Source of the DNA: an uncultured Blautia sp.
GTDB lineage: Bacteria; Bacillota; Clostridia; Lachnospirales; Lachnospiraceae
Assembly (NCBI GenBank): GCA_900551075.1
Contig: URVB01000009.1
Location: 44,618-108,617 of the forward strand
Length of the DNA: 64,000 nucleotides
Direction of reading: 5' to 3'
Part shown: positions 50,024 to 57,715 of the stretch, piece after piece
Numbering within the stretch: position 1 is the stretch's first letter
Layout: each line of letters begins with the position of its first letter
Translations under genes and position numbers: made by a program
Notes under the pieces: generated by a model
Database searches by the model: none
The model's input: only the letters and a program-made list of their open reading frames with translations
What the model was told of the DNA's origin: nothing

Positions 50024-50500
50024 ATGAGTATGGATTATCGGATTAGAGAAATCAAAGAAAGTGAGTATTCAGTATTGCCTGACTTTCTGTATGAAGCGAT
50101 TTTTATTCCAGGGGGAACGGAAAAGCCGTCAAAGTCTATCATTAAACATCCAGAGCTGCAAGTATATCTTGCTGATTTTGGAAAAGAGGATGATTGGTGC
50201 TTGGTTGCAGAAATAAAAGAGAAGATTGTGGGTGCGGTATGGGTGCGTATTATGAATGATTACGGACATATTGATGACGAAACGCTTTCACTCGCCATAT
50301 CGTTGTATGAGGAATACAGACACTTTGGATTAGGTACGGCACTTATGAAAAAAATGCTGCAATTTCTGAAAGATAAGGGATATAAGCAGACATCTCTATC
50401 CGTACAGAAAGCGAATTATGCAGTTAATATGTATCGGAAATTAGGCTTTGAAGTGGTAAAAGAAAATGAAGAAGAATACATAATGGTTTGCCGGTTGTAG
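50024..50500 (+). CDS. GNAT family N-acetyltransferase (third in B)
   Basis: The 158-residue product has the GNAT core LAISLYEEYRHFGLGTALMKKMLQFLKDKGYKQTSLSVQKANYAVNMYRKLGFE. The N-terminal part, IREIKESEYSVLPDFLYEAIFIPGG, is common in this subgroup. It starts 15 bp after the membrane protein gene and is distinct from the two other GNATs, so the cassette combines three separate subgroups. Confidence 0.9.
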   Translation: MSMDYRIREIKESEYSVLPDFLYEAIFIPGGTEKPSKSIIKHPELQVYLADFGKEDDWCLVAEIKEKIVGAVWVRIMNDYGHIDDETLSLAISLYEEYRHFGLGTALMKKMLQFLKDKGYKQTSLSVQKANYAVNMYRKLGFEVVKENEEEYIMVCRL

Positions 50501-50527
50501 CATGGCAGAAGGAGATAATGAGAAACA

Positions 50528-51397
50528 ATGAAGAACATGAAAATAGACGCAAATGGAACAGAAATCAGAGTGATGGGCGATGTTGTTAATGAGGATGCCT
50601 ACATTTCGCTGACTGATATTGCAAAATATAAAAATCCAGATAATGCTTTTATTGTAGTGGCAAACTGGATGCGTAACCATTCTACGATTTCATTTTTGGG
50701 CTTGTGGGAACAAATCCATAATCCCAATTTTAAACCTATCGAATTCGATAGGTTTAAAGCAGAGTCGGGAGATAATGCGTTTACGTTGACGCCGCAGCAG
50801 TGGATAAAAGCAACAGGTGCAATCGGTATCGTGTCTAAATCAGGACGATATGGCGGCACTTACGCTCATACGGACATTGCTTTTGAGTTTGCTTCGTGGA
50901 TTTCTCCAGAGTTTAAGCTTTATATTATCAAGGATTATCAGCGATTAAAGAAAGACGAAGCAAACCGCTTGGCGATTGGATGGGATGCAAAAAGGGAACT
51001 TTCAAAGATAAATTATCGTATACATACAGAGGCGGTAAAGGAATTTCTGATAACACCGACATTATCTCCGCAGGAGATGGCATATACATACGCTTCAGAA
51101 GCAGATATTTTGAATATGGCTTTGTTTGGAAAAACGGCGGCACAATGGAGAAGTGAAAAGGGAATCAGCGGAAAAACACCGAATATCAGAGATTTTGCTT
51201 CAGCGGAAGAATTAGTGGTGCTTATCAATCTGGAAGATACAAATGCCGACTTGATAAGACAGGAAATGCCTAAAATCGAAAGGTTGAAAATATTAAGGGA
51301 AAAAGCATATCGTCAGCTTGGAATTCTTAAGAGGAATCAGCAAACGATACAGGAATTGAAGAAGAACCTTATTGAAAATATAGGAAAGAGTAAATAA
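50528..51397 (+). CDS. KilA-N domain protein
   Basis: The 289-residue protein carries a KilA-N domain in its first 110 residues (AYISLTDIAKYKNPDNAFIVVANWMRNHSTISFLGLWEQIHNPNF, then QWIKATGAIGIVSKSGRYGGTYAHTDIAFEFASWISPEFKLYIIKDYQRLK). KilA-N is a DNA-binding fold common in phages and mobile elements. The C-terminal half is helical (NIRDFASAEELVVLINLEDTNADLIRQEM). AAGGAG precedes the start. It may act on the nearby DUF6119 gene or in phage exclusion; both are inference. Confidence 0.88.
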   Translation: MKNMKIDANGTEIRVMGDVVNEDAYISLTDIAKYKNPDNAFIVVANWMRNHSTISFLGLWEQIHNPNFKPIEFDRFKAESGDNAFTLTPQQWIKATGAIGIVSKSGRYGGTYAHTDIAFEFASWISPEFKLYIIKDYQRLKKDEANRLAIGWDAKRELSKINYRIHTEAVKEFLITPTLSPQEMAYTYASEADILNMALFGKTAAQWRSEKGISGKTPNIRDFASAEELVVLINLEDTNADLIRQEMPKIERLKILREKAYRQLGILKRNQQTIQELKKNLIENIGKSK

Positions 51398-51510
51398 AAA
51401 ATGGAGATTTCGGATGTTAAAAGGGTTAGTTTATATACTTAAAAATAGAAAATGCTGCACAAGAAAATAATTAGTGTGATAAATTCTGTGGAGCAGGAAG
51501 GTGAAAATAT

Positions 51511-53019
51511 ATGAAAGTTAATGTTTTTAAAATTGCAAACGACAAAGTTGATGATTTGACGGTTGATTTGGAGGATAATGGGTTTCAATGTGAGGCTGAT
51601 AATGAAGATGAAAATAGTTATTCTGCGCTGTATTTGAGGAAAAAGCGTTCCGAAAATAGAGGATGGTTAGGATATTATCAGCAAATGTTATCAGAAGAAA
51701 AATTTGCATATTATACTGAAAATATAGGTAGTGAATCTGTTTCGGGACTTTTTCTAATACAAAAAAATGATTATTCATATGTACTTTCTTATGGTCAGAC
51801 GCATTTTATTATTCGTAAGTATTGTGATAAGGATTTTGGATTAAATCTTGCAGAACGAATTCTTGATCCCCAAGGGCTAAAAATGAAACATTCACAAACG
51901 TTTACGTCAGTTGGGAAGAAAGACATAACATCATATCTGCGAAATAGAAAATTTGATGATTCTCGTGATTACGGTGAGGCGTTTAGCTATGTAAAATGTA
52001 AAACGATAGATAAGGAATTGTGGGGAGAAACAGCCGACTTTGGAGAATCTGCACGATTTTCCTTCGGAAAAAGTTTTCATTTGAGTCCTATTGAACTTTA
52101 TCGTTTTACTGATGAGATAGAAAAGGTATTGAAGTCAGAAGTAAATATTAAACTTCCAAGATATCATAAAGTTATTGATAAGGATATTTTGGCAACATTA
52201 AATAAAGAATTAGATAAGCACTTTTTTGATTTTGTTACAGATGTTGATGTTAGTGATTATTGGTTGACAGGAGTTAGCTTTAACTTTTCAAATGATTATC
52301 GCTATTCTCTTAAACTTTTCAGAACGGATTTGTCAGATATTAGTGACACTTTGGATATAAATTACATTCGTGAAACGATTTTAAACAATAAAGAAAAAAT
52401 CAAAGAAAACTATAATGCTATTAGAGTGATATTTTATAATGAAAATGACGAATTATTATTTGCGAAAAAATTAAAGGAATTATTGCAAATTACTGTAGAA
52501 CTTAATGGGAAATATTATGTTTTCTTTCAAAATGAATGGGTTGAATTTAGTGAGTCATATGTTAAATTTATCCAAGAACAAGTTGACAGCATTAATTTTG
52601 TTATAAAACAAGCCACTAATCAAACAGAAACGGAATTAATTGATTCGTTGGTTGCGAGTGGTAAATATACGCAATTGCATAAAGATAATGTTTATATTAA
52701 TGGAAAATACTGCATAGAAAAGGCAGATCTCATGGATGATGAGAATGTAATTATGATAAAGGATCAGCACCAACAGGCAGATTTGGTTTATTTGGTAAAG
52801 CAGGCTACAACATCTTTGAGATTGACTAATGCAGGAGAATTAGGGGAGAATGTATTTAATGGACGTAATGTCTGTTTGTGGATGTTAGTCAATCGCAAGA
52901 CGTTAACCAAACTTTCAGATTTTAAATCATTTCATTTGCTTGATGCATTAAATGATTTTAAAAAGTCGGCGGTTGCTTTGAACTTGACTCCAGAAATTTG
53001 GATTACTTTGAATGAATAA
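51511..53019 (+). CDS. DUF6119 / TIGR04141-like protein
   Basis: The 502-residue protein resembles the sporadically distributed TIGR04141/DUF6119 family: SGLFLIQKNDYSYVLSYGQTHFIIRKYCDKDFGLNLAERILD, FGKSFHLSPIELYRFTDEIEKVL, LPRYHKVIDKDILATLNKELDKHFF and ENVFNGRNVCLWMLVNRK near the end. The biochemical function is not known to me. The gene is much more AT-rich than the backbone, so it was probably acquired separately. It follows the KilA-N gene by 113 bp and is the last gene of B. Sporadic occurrence on mobile DNA suggests conflict or defence. Confidence 0.7.
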   Translation: MKVNVFKIANDKVDDLTVDLEDNGFQCEADNEDENSYSALYLRKKRSENRGWLGYYQQMLSEEKFAYYTENIGSESVSGLFLIQKNDYSYVLSYGQTHFIIRKYCDKDFGLNLAERILDPQGLKMKHSQTFTSVGKKDITSYLRNRKFDDSRDYGEAFSYVKCKTIDKELWGETADFGESARFSFGKSFHLSPIELYRFTDEIEKVLKSEVNIKLPRYHKVIDKDILATLNKELDKHFFDFVTDVDVSDYWLTGVSFNFSNDYRYSLKLFRTDLSDISDTLDINYIRETILNNKEKIKENYNAIRVIFYNENDELLFAKKLKELLQITVELNGKYYVFFQNEWVEFSESYVKFIQEQVDSINFVIKQATNQTETELIDSLVASGKYTQLHKDNVYINGKYCIEKADLMDDENVIMIKDQHQQADLVYLVKQATTSLRLTNAGELGENVFNGRNVCLWMLVNRKTLTKLSDFKSFHLLDALNDFKKSAVALNLTPEIWITLNE

Positions 53020-53131
53020 CTTGCGAAGAAAGGTTAGGAATTGGTGTTGATTTTCTTAGCAAAATCGCTTATAATTTGAACAACAACATATAGTTATTAT
53101 CCACAGTTACAGAGCAAGTGTTATCAACACC

Positions 53132-53150
53132 GATAACAAAATGATAACAT
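53132..53150 (+). repeat. Integrase arm-type repeats, right end of B
   Basis: GATAACA at 53132 and 53143 (11 bp apart), with an inverted TTATCAAC at 53121, match the TTGATAAC units at the left ends of B and D. Confidence 0.55.
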
Positions 53151-53249
53151 TAGTTCAAATAGGCAGGATAATATGGATATATCAAATAATCAAAGGATAT
53201 ACATACTCGACAGAGAATAATTACTAAACAAAATTGGTTAGAAAAAGTC

Positions 53250-53261
53250 GAGTTCGAGTGA
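53250..53261 (+). repeat. Attachment site 3 (B/C junction)
   Basis: GAGTTCGAGTGA differs from the guaA end in one base. The following 50 bp (GATGAAATGGA, then TTTATGCGGGTT and CAAGCAAATTTG) repeat the left end of element A. Confidence 0.85.
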
Positions 53262-53320
53262 TGAAATGGACTTTAGAAACCTAGTGTTTATGCGGGTTGC
53301 AAGCAAATTTGATTAAGTGT

Positions 53321-53339
53321 TGGCAACGATTTGGCAACA
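53321..53339 (+). repeat. Integrase arm-type repeats, left end of C
   Basis: TGGCAAC at 53321 and 53332, 11 bp apart, correspond to the pair at the left of A. The partner pair at the right of C lies at 63381 and 63392. Confidence 0.6.
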
Positions 53340-53393
53340 TTTCGGGTATCACTCACTGAATAATAGAATACTTCAATAACAGAAAAACCTTAC

Positions 53394-53434
53394 TGATTTT
53401 CAGAAATGAAGCTGAAAGTCGGTAAGGTTTTTTT
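53394..53434. terminator. Terminator of the element C regulator
   Basis: AAAACCTTAC and GTAAGGTTTT with inner pairing CTGATTTTCAG/CTGAAAGTCG form a long stem with flanking A and T runs, equivalent to 22631-22683 in A. Confidence 0.75.
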
Positions 53435-53454
53435 GTATGTTTTGGGGGCGAAAA

Positions 53455-53982
53455 TCATTCGGATTCGCCTTTTAGAGCGTCCGTAATAAAGTCGCTTAAT
53501 GTCTGTGAGGGAACAACCTTTTTCCAGTGATTTGAGGTGTCTAATTCAGGATATTTATACCGCCACTGGTCGTATTCCTCTTTGGTTATTTCTCCCTGTT
53601 CCAGACGGGCAGCTTGTTCCTGCCATGCGTGGAACATATCAAACATGGAGGAATAGGTGGAGCCGGTGGACTTGTCCAGTCGCAGACACACTTCTCCGTC
53701 AATCTCTCCGATTTTCAGCCCGTACATATCTTCCAGCGCAAAGAGCGTGTGCATAAGCCCGATATAGCTGTCAATCTCCGGGACTGTGATTGCTCGCGGG
53801 CTGACATCAAAGATATATGCCATTTCTTTTACAAGGTCTTGCTTCGGCGTTCTGGCTTCTGATTCGTACTGCGCCATACGGACATCAGAGGTCTTTCCGA
53901 GAAAACCGAGGATTTCGCCTAATTGCTTCTGCGTCATGCCTTTCCGATTGCGGAAAAAGCGGATTCGTTTGCCGATTGCCAT
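53455..53982 (-). CDS. XRE family regulator of element C
   Basis: From ATG 53982 (GGAGG at 7 nt) the product has 175 residues. The helix-turn-helix region is nearly identical to that of A (MAIGKRIRFFRNRKGMTQKQ), and the adjacent operators are also the same type. The C-terminus differs from A after the HWKKVVPSQTLSDF region and is shorter. It is probably functional and could cross-regulate element A. Confidence 0.87.
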   Translation of the reverse strand: MAIGKRIRFFRNRKGMTQKQLGEILGFLGKTSDVRMAQYESEARTPKQDLVKEMAYIFDVSPRAITVPEIDSYIGLMHTLFALEDMYGLKIGEIDGEVCLRLDKSTGSTYSSMFDMFHAWQEQAARLEQGEITKEEYDQWRYKYPELDTSNHWKKVVPSQTLSDFITDALKGESE

Positions 53983-54024
53983 AATAAAACCTCCGTTGTA
54001 GTTATAGTGATACAACCATTCTTG

Positions 54025-54175
54025 ACTTAAACATTTCTGTTAAAGTTAGTATAACATGGTGTAATAGGAATAGCAAGAGGAACTTAAATAAAAAAAGTTA
54101 AGATTTTCCTGCAAGCCACTTGACTTAACGGAATTTATTTAGTATTATGGATACAACTTAAACAAAAACAGTTAG
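54025..54175. promoter_or_regulatory. Divergent control region of element C with repeated operators
   Basis: ACTTAAAC-N6-GTTAAAGT (54025-54046), CTTAA-N10-TTAAG (54083-54102) and ACTTAAAC-AAAAACA-GTTAG (54156-54175) repeat the layout of A. TTGACT (54120-54125) and TATTAT (54143-54148), 17 bp apart, form the xis-int promoter. Confidence 0.65.
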
Positions 54176-54199
54176 ATGAAGAAAGGGGAGGATAACGGA

Positions 54200-54379
54200 A
54201 TGGCAGAAAAATCATTTATGACTGTGGAGGAAGTGGCAGCGGAATTGCGGGTGTCAAAGTCAAAAGCCTACCAGATTGTGCGGGAACTGAACGCAGAATT
54301 ACAGAAACAGGGCTATCTGACGGTGGCTGGTCGTGTGAACGCTACATTTTTTCATAAAAAGGTCTGTTACAGCGATTAA
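54200..54379 (+). CDS. Excisionase-like small DNA-binding protein of element C
   Basis: ATG 54200 with GGGGAGG at 8 nt gives 59 residues, almost identical to the A protein (MAEKSFMTVEEVAAELRVSK..). An in-frame ATG 24 bp upstream is not preceded by a ribosome site. It ends 20 bp before the integrase. Confidence 0.8.
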   Translation: MAEKSFMTVEEVAAELRVSKSKAYQIVRELNAELQKQGYLTVAGRVNATFFHKKVCYSD

Positions 54380-54399
54380 GCGGAAAGGAGTTGATTTGA

Positions 54400-55500
54400 A
54401 TGGCTGTATACAAAGACAATGCTACAGGAACGTGGCGGGTAATCTATCGTTTCACGAACTGGAAAGGGGAGCGAAAGCAGACCCAAAAACGGGGATTTGC
54501 TACGAAGCGGGAAGCACAGGCATGGGAGCATGAGGTCATGCTGAAACAGGGTGCAAAGCTGGATATGACGTTTGCCAGCTTCTTTGAGGTTTATGAAGCC
54601 GACAAGAAACAGCGTGTCAAGGAAAGCACATGGGAATCCAAAAGCCATGTAATCCGCACAAAGATTTTACCGTATTTCGGGAATCGGAAGATAGCGGAGA
54701 TTGAAGCAAAGGACATTATCGCATGGCAGAATAAACTCATGGCGTACCGGGACGAGAAAGGGAAGCCTTATTCAGCGGATTATCTGAAAACCATACACGC
54801 TCAGCTTACGGCGATTTTTAACCATGCTGTGAACTTCTATAATCTGCCCTACAACCCGGCAAGGCGGGCCGGCACAATGGGAAATGAGATTCCGAAAGAA
54901 ATGGACTTCTGGACGAAAGAAGAATATCTGAAATTCTCCGAAGCCATGATGGATAAGCCCCGTTCCTATTATGCTTTTGAAATGCTTTACTGGTGTGGAA
55001 TCCGTTCCGGCGAACTGTTGGCACTCACTCCGGCTGATTTCAATTTTGAAAATCAGACGGTCACGATCAGCAAAACGTTTCATCGTTCCAAAGGGCGGGA
55101 TATTATCACAAGCCCGAAAACAAAAAAGAGCAACCGTATAATCAAAATGCCAACCTTTCTCTGTGAGGAAATGCAGGAGTATATCAAAATGCTTTATGAC
55201 ATTAAGCCAGAGGAGCGGCTGTTTACGGTCACAAAATCCTATCTTAATTACGAGATGGAGCGAGGGGCGAAGCAGGCAGGAGTGAAAAAGATTCGTGTGC
55301 ATGATATTTGTCATAGCGCGGTTTCCCTGTTAATCGACATGGGATTTTCAGTGCTTGCGATTGGGGAGCGCATGGGGCATGAAGCGGAGAAAATCACTTA
55401 TCGTTATGCTCACTTGTTCCCTACGGTGCAGACGGAAATGGCGGAGAAATTGGAAATGGAGAGAATGACAAAGGAGGACACAAATGGAAAGAACACTTGA
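54400..55500 (+). CDS. int: Tyrosine integrase of element C with mutated catalytic arginine
   Basis: The 366-residue protein aligns end to end with the A integrase without gaps. Arg202, Lys240, His301, His327 and Tyr336 are present, but the HDLRHS motif reads HDICHS: codon 304 is TGT (55309-55311), changing the second catalytic arginine to cysteine, and the preceding Leu is Ile. Loss of this arginine abolishes strand cleavage in characterised tyrosine recombinases, so the protein is probably inactive though it may still bind DNA. It overlaps the next gene by 17 bp. Confidence 0.92.
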   Translation: MAVYKDNATGTWRVIYRFTNWKGERKQTQKRGFATKREAQAWEHEVMLKQGAKLDMTFASFFEVYEADKKQRVKESTWESKSHVIRTKILPYFGNRKIAEIEAKDIIAWQNKLMAYRDEKGKPYSADYLKTIHAQLTAIFNHAVNFYNLPYNPARRAGTMGNEIPKEMDFWTKEEYLKFSEAMMDKPRSYYAFEMLYWCGIRSGELLALTPADFNFENQTVTISKTFHRSKGRDIITSPKTKKSNRIIKMPTFLCEEMQEYIKMLYDIKPEERLFTVTKSYLNYEMERGAKQAGVKKIRVHDICHSAVSLLIDMGFSVLAIGERMGHEAEKITYRYAHLFPTVQTEMAEKLEMERMTKEDTNGKNT

Positions 55501-55807
55501 TTACAAAGGGCGGTGGCGCAATCATACGGTGGCGTTCCGGGTATCGGACGAGGAAGCAAAGCTGCTTAATGATTTGGTGGCGTTGTCAGGCTTGACAAAA
55601 CAGGACTATATCACAAGGCGGCTGTTGTGCCGAGATGTGGTGGTACAGGGCAATCCGAGGGTTTATAAGGCTCTGAAAAATCAAATGGCGGTTATCTATG
55701 AGAAATTGAAGCGGCTGGAAACATTAAGCTCGGACAATGACGAACTGTTTTACACGTTGCAGGTAATTGCAATCACATTAGACGGTCTGAAAGGAGAAGA
55801 TGAATGA
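55484..55807 (+). CDS. MobC-like relaxosome accessory protein of element C
   Basis: The 107-residue protein is about 90% identical to that of A by eye (NHTVAFRVSDEEAKLLNDLVALSGLTKQDYI). It starts inside the int 3' end and overlaps the ATPase start by 4 bp. The gene is intact although its relaxase partner is broken. Confidence 0.7.
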   Translation: MERTLDYKGRWRNHTVAFRVSDEEAKLLNDLVALSGLTKQDYITRRLLCRDVVVQGNPRVYKALKNQMAVIYEKLKRLETLSSDNDELFYTLQVIAITLDGLKGEDE

Positions 55808-56934
55808 CAGAGAAAATGAAAACGACTGCTCCCGTATCATCTGTTGGCGCAGATGGGGCGCAGCCGCAATTAAAAAATCACAATGAAATTATAGCAAATG
55901 AAACAGCGCAAATCAATCTGCAAGCCCAAAATCTCCCGGAGAAATCCGGGAGCGGCGGGCTTCAAACGGTTTCCATGACAGAACTGTATGATACAGTCTA
56001 TCCGCCGAGAACGCCGATTGTAGACGGATTCCTCTATGGCGGCACTTATCTCTTTGTGGGTGCGCCGAAAGTGGGAAAATCATTCTTTATGGGACAGCTT
56101 GCCTACCATGTGGCAATGGGACTTCCTCTTTGGAATTATCCCGTCCGAAAGGGGACGGTGCTGTATCTGGCATTGGAAGATGATTACGCAAGGCTTCAGC
56201 GGCGGCTCTCCGGTATGTTCGGCGTGGAATGTGCGGATAATCTGTACTTTGCAACACAGGCAAAGACACTGAATGAGGGTTTAGACAGACAATTAGAGGA
56301 ATTTCTGAAAGCGCATACGGACGCAAGGCTGATTATCATTGACACACTCCAGAAAGTGCGTGAGGTCGGCGGGGACAGGTACAGCTATTCCAGCGACTAC
56401 GAGATTGTGACAAAGTTAAAGTCGTTCAGCGATAAATACGGTATCTGCCTGCTTGTGGTTCATCACACACGCAAGCTGGAATCCGAGGACAGTTTCGATA
56501 TGATTTCCGGCACAAACGGACTGTTGGGTGCAGCAGACGGTGCGTTCATTATGCACAAGAAGAAGCGCACTGACAATGAAGCGGTTATGGATATAGTGGG
56601 GCGCGACCAGCCGGATCAGGAACTGACCATAGAGTTTGACCGGGAGCGCTGTGTCTGGAAATTCAAAAAGGCGGAAACGGAACTGTGGAAACAGCCGCCG
56701 AATCCGTTGCTGGAAGCAATCAATGAATTTCTGACAGAGGAAAAATCAGAGTGGGAGGGAACAGCGACAGAACTCTTGAAACAGTTGCCGGATATGCAGT
56801 TACAGGCGAATGTGCTTTCCAGAAAATTAAATGTAGTAAACAGCCAGTTGCTTAATGATTACGGTATTTTCTATGACAATAAGCGAGGGCATGAACGAAA
56901 AATTATTCTGAAACGACTTGAGCCGAAAAAGTAA
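55804..56934 (+). CDS. RepA-like AAA ATPase of element C
   Basis: This 376-residue close relative of the A protein has the same Walker A (GAPKVGKS), Walker B and HHTRK motifs. The N-terminal linker is 8 residues shorter, lacking the NNGTDAN part. The C-terminal domain is nearly identical to A, consistent with the identical origin-like block downstream. Confidence 0.82.
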   Translation: MTEKMKTTAPVSSVGADGAQPQLKNHNEIIANETAQINLQAQNLPEKSGSGGLQTVSMTELYDTVYPPRTPIVDGFLYGGTYLFVGAPKVGKSFFMGQLAYHVAMGLPLWNYPVRKGTVLYLALEDDYARLQRRLSGMFGVECADNLYFATQAKTLNEGLDRQLEEFLKAHTDARLIIIDTLQKVREVGGDRYSYSSDYEIVTKLKSFSDKYGICLLVVHHTRKLESEDSFDMISGTNGLLGAADGAFIMHKKKRTDNEAVMDIVGRDQPDQELTIEFDRERCVWKFKKAETELWKQPPNPLLEAINEFLTEEKSEWEGTATELLKQLPDMQLQANVLSRKLNVVNSQLLNDYGIFYDNKRGHERKIILKRLEPKK

Positions 56935-56937
56935 AAG

Positions 56938-57020
56938 CGACGATATGCGTCGGTTGCGACGGTATTTTATATAGCAGAGCGGTATAAAAAATATCGACGC
57001 TATCGACGCAAACCGACGCA
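56938..57020. repeat. Origin-like palindromic repeat block of element C
   Basis: CGACGATATGCGTCGG at the left and CCGACGCA at the right enclose the same series of GCGAC/GTCGATA units as element A, starting 3 bp after the ATPase stop. The spacer in the middle (TATATAGCAGAGCGGTATAA) differs slightly from that of A. Confidence 0.6.
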
Positions 57021-57031
57021 GAGGGGATTGA

Positions 57032-57268
57032 ATGATGAAGAATGTACAAATACCTTACGAATTGTTCATGTTACTGCTCCGCTATCATCTGGTGGAAGAT
57101 GATGATTGCTTGAATGAAATCCGGAGAGGGCTGGAACAGAAATTAGATTCTATGGTGCGCCATGAATTGTATGCAAAATACAAGATTGCGCCCACACAGG
57201 AGAAACGGGAAAAAGCCAGACAGGAATATTTGGAAAGGCGTGGAGTGCCAGACAGCTTCCGCTGGTAG
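57032..57268 (+). CDS. Small hypothetical protein between ATPase and relaxase of C
   Basis: The 78-residue protein (MMKNVQIPYELFMLLLRYHL.., QEKREKARQEYLERRGVPDSFRW) starts 12 bp after the origin-like block with GAGGGG upstream. It is a helical, charged protein of a type common in related mobilizable elements but of unknown role. It is absent from A and B at this position. Confidence 0.6.
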   Translation: MMKNVQIPYELFMLLLRYHLVEDDDCLNEIRRGLEQKLDSMVRHELYAKYKIAPTQEKREKARQEYLERRGVPDSFRW

Positions 57269-57350
57269 ATTTTCCTTTGATGATAACAGACAGGAGCGTG
57301 CCACGCTCCTGTGGATAGCAGACAAAGAGAAAGGTGTGATTCGATGATAA

Positions 57351-57569
57351 TTGAGCCGGAATGTAAACAAATATTTTTATGAAAGCGAAGCCAGAAGGAT
57401 TGCCGCACTCAATGAAATTTTCGGAGATGTGGAACTGACTGCGGCAGAAATGCGGACGCTGGTATGGCTTGCAGGATGGGACGAATATACGATAGAAAAT
57501 GTACTTTCGGCTATCCGAAAAGCTGTGGCAGCGGAAGCAGAGCGGCGGGAACAGCCGCTTCGTCCGTAG
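57351..57569 (+). CDS. Small hypothetical protein upstream of oriT of C
   Basis: The 72-residue frame opens with TTG 57351 (MSRNVNKYFYESEARRIAAL..) and includes EIFGDVELTAAEMRTLVWLAGWDEYTIENVLSAIRKA, an amphipathic helical pattern typical of small proteins in such elements. The ribosome site is poor (AAAGGTG at 14 nt), so the start is uncertain. No function is known to me. Confidence 0.5.
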   Translation: MSRNVNKYFYESEARRIAALNEIFGDVELTAAEMRTLVWLAGWDEYTIENVLSAIRKAVAAEAERREQPLRP

Positions 57570-57588
57570 GACGAAGAAGCCCTCGGCA

Positions 57589-57659
57589 GAGCGCAAAGGC
57601 AGCTTTTGATGGACGGAACGGCTGTCAAAAGTGCTTTTGTTACTTTCGACGAAAGTAAC
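57589..57659. other. Candidate oriT of element C
   Basis: AGCGCAAAGG, AAAAGTGCTTTTG and the hairpin GTTACTTTC-GAC-GAAAGTAAC (57639-57659) match the conserved blocks of A and B. The first hairpin (AACCTGC/GCAGGTT) is degraded here to AAGGCAGCTTTTG, so only part of the site is kept. Confidence 0.5.
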
Positions 57660-57715
57660 AAAGCTTATGCGCCGTATCCGGCGCTAATTACCTGAACAGG
57701 GAGAAAGGATATTGA

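Larger units (their letters stand above)
31393..53249 (+). mobile_element. IME B (subfamily 2), interrupted by a nested element
   Basis: About 10.3 kb of IME backbone and cargo lie on both sides of an 11.5-kb insertion (about 33493-45019) that splits the integrase. The backbone order is the same as in A and C, but protein and DNA sequences are clearly diverged. The relaxase has an internal stop. Cargo comprises TnpV, three GNATs, a membrane protein, KilA-N and DUF6119 proteins. It ends at attachment copy 3. Confidence 0.85.

Noticed and set aside
53097..53105. Single TTATCCACA near the right end of element B
   Set aside because: An isolated DnaA-box match in AT-rich DNA is expected by chance and has no cluster around it.
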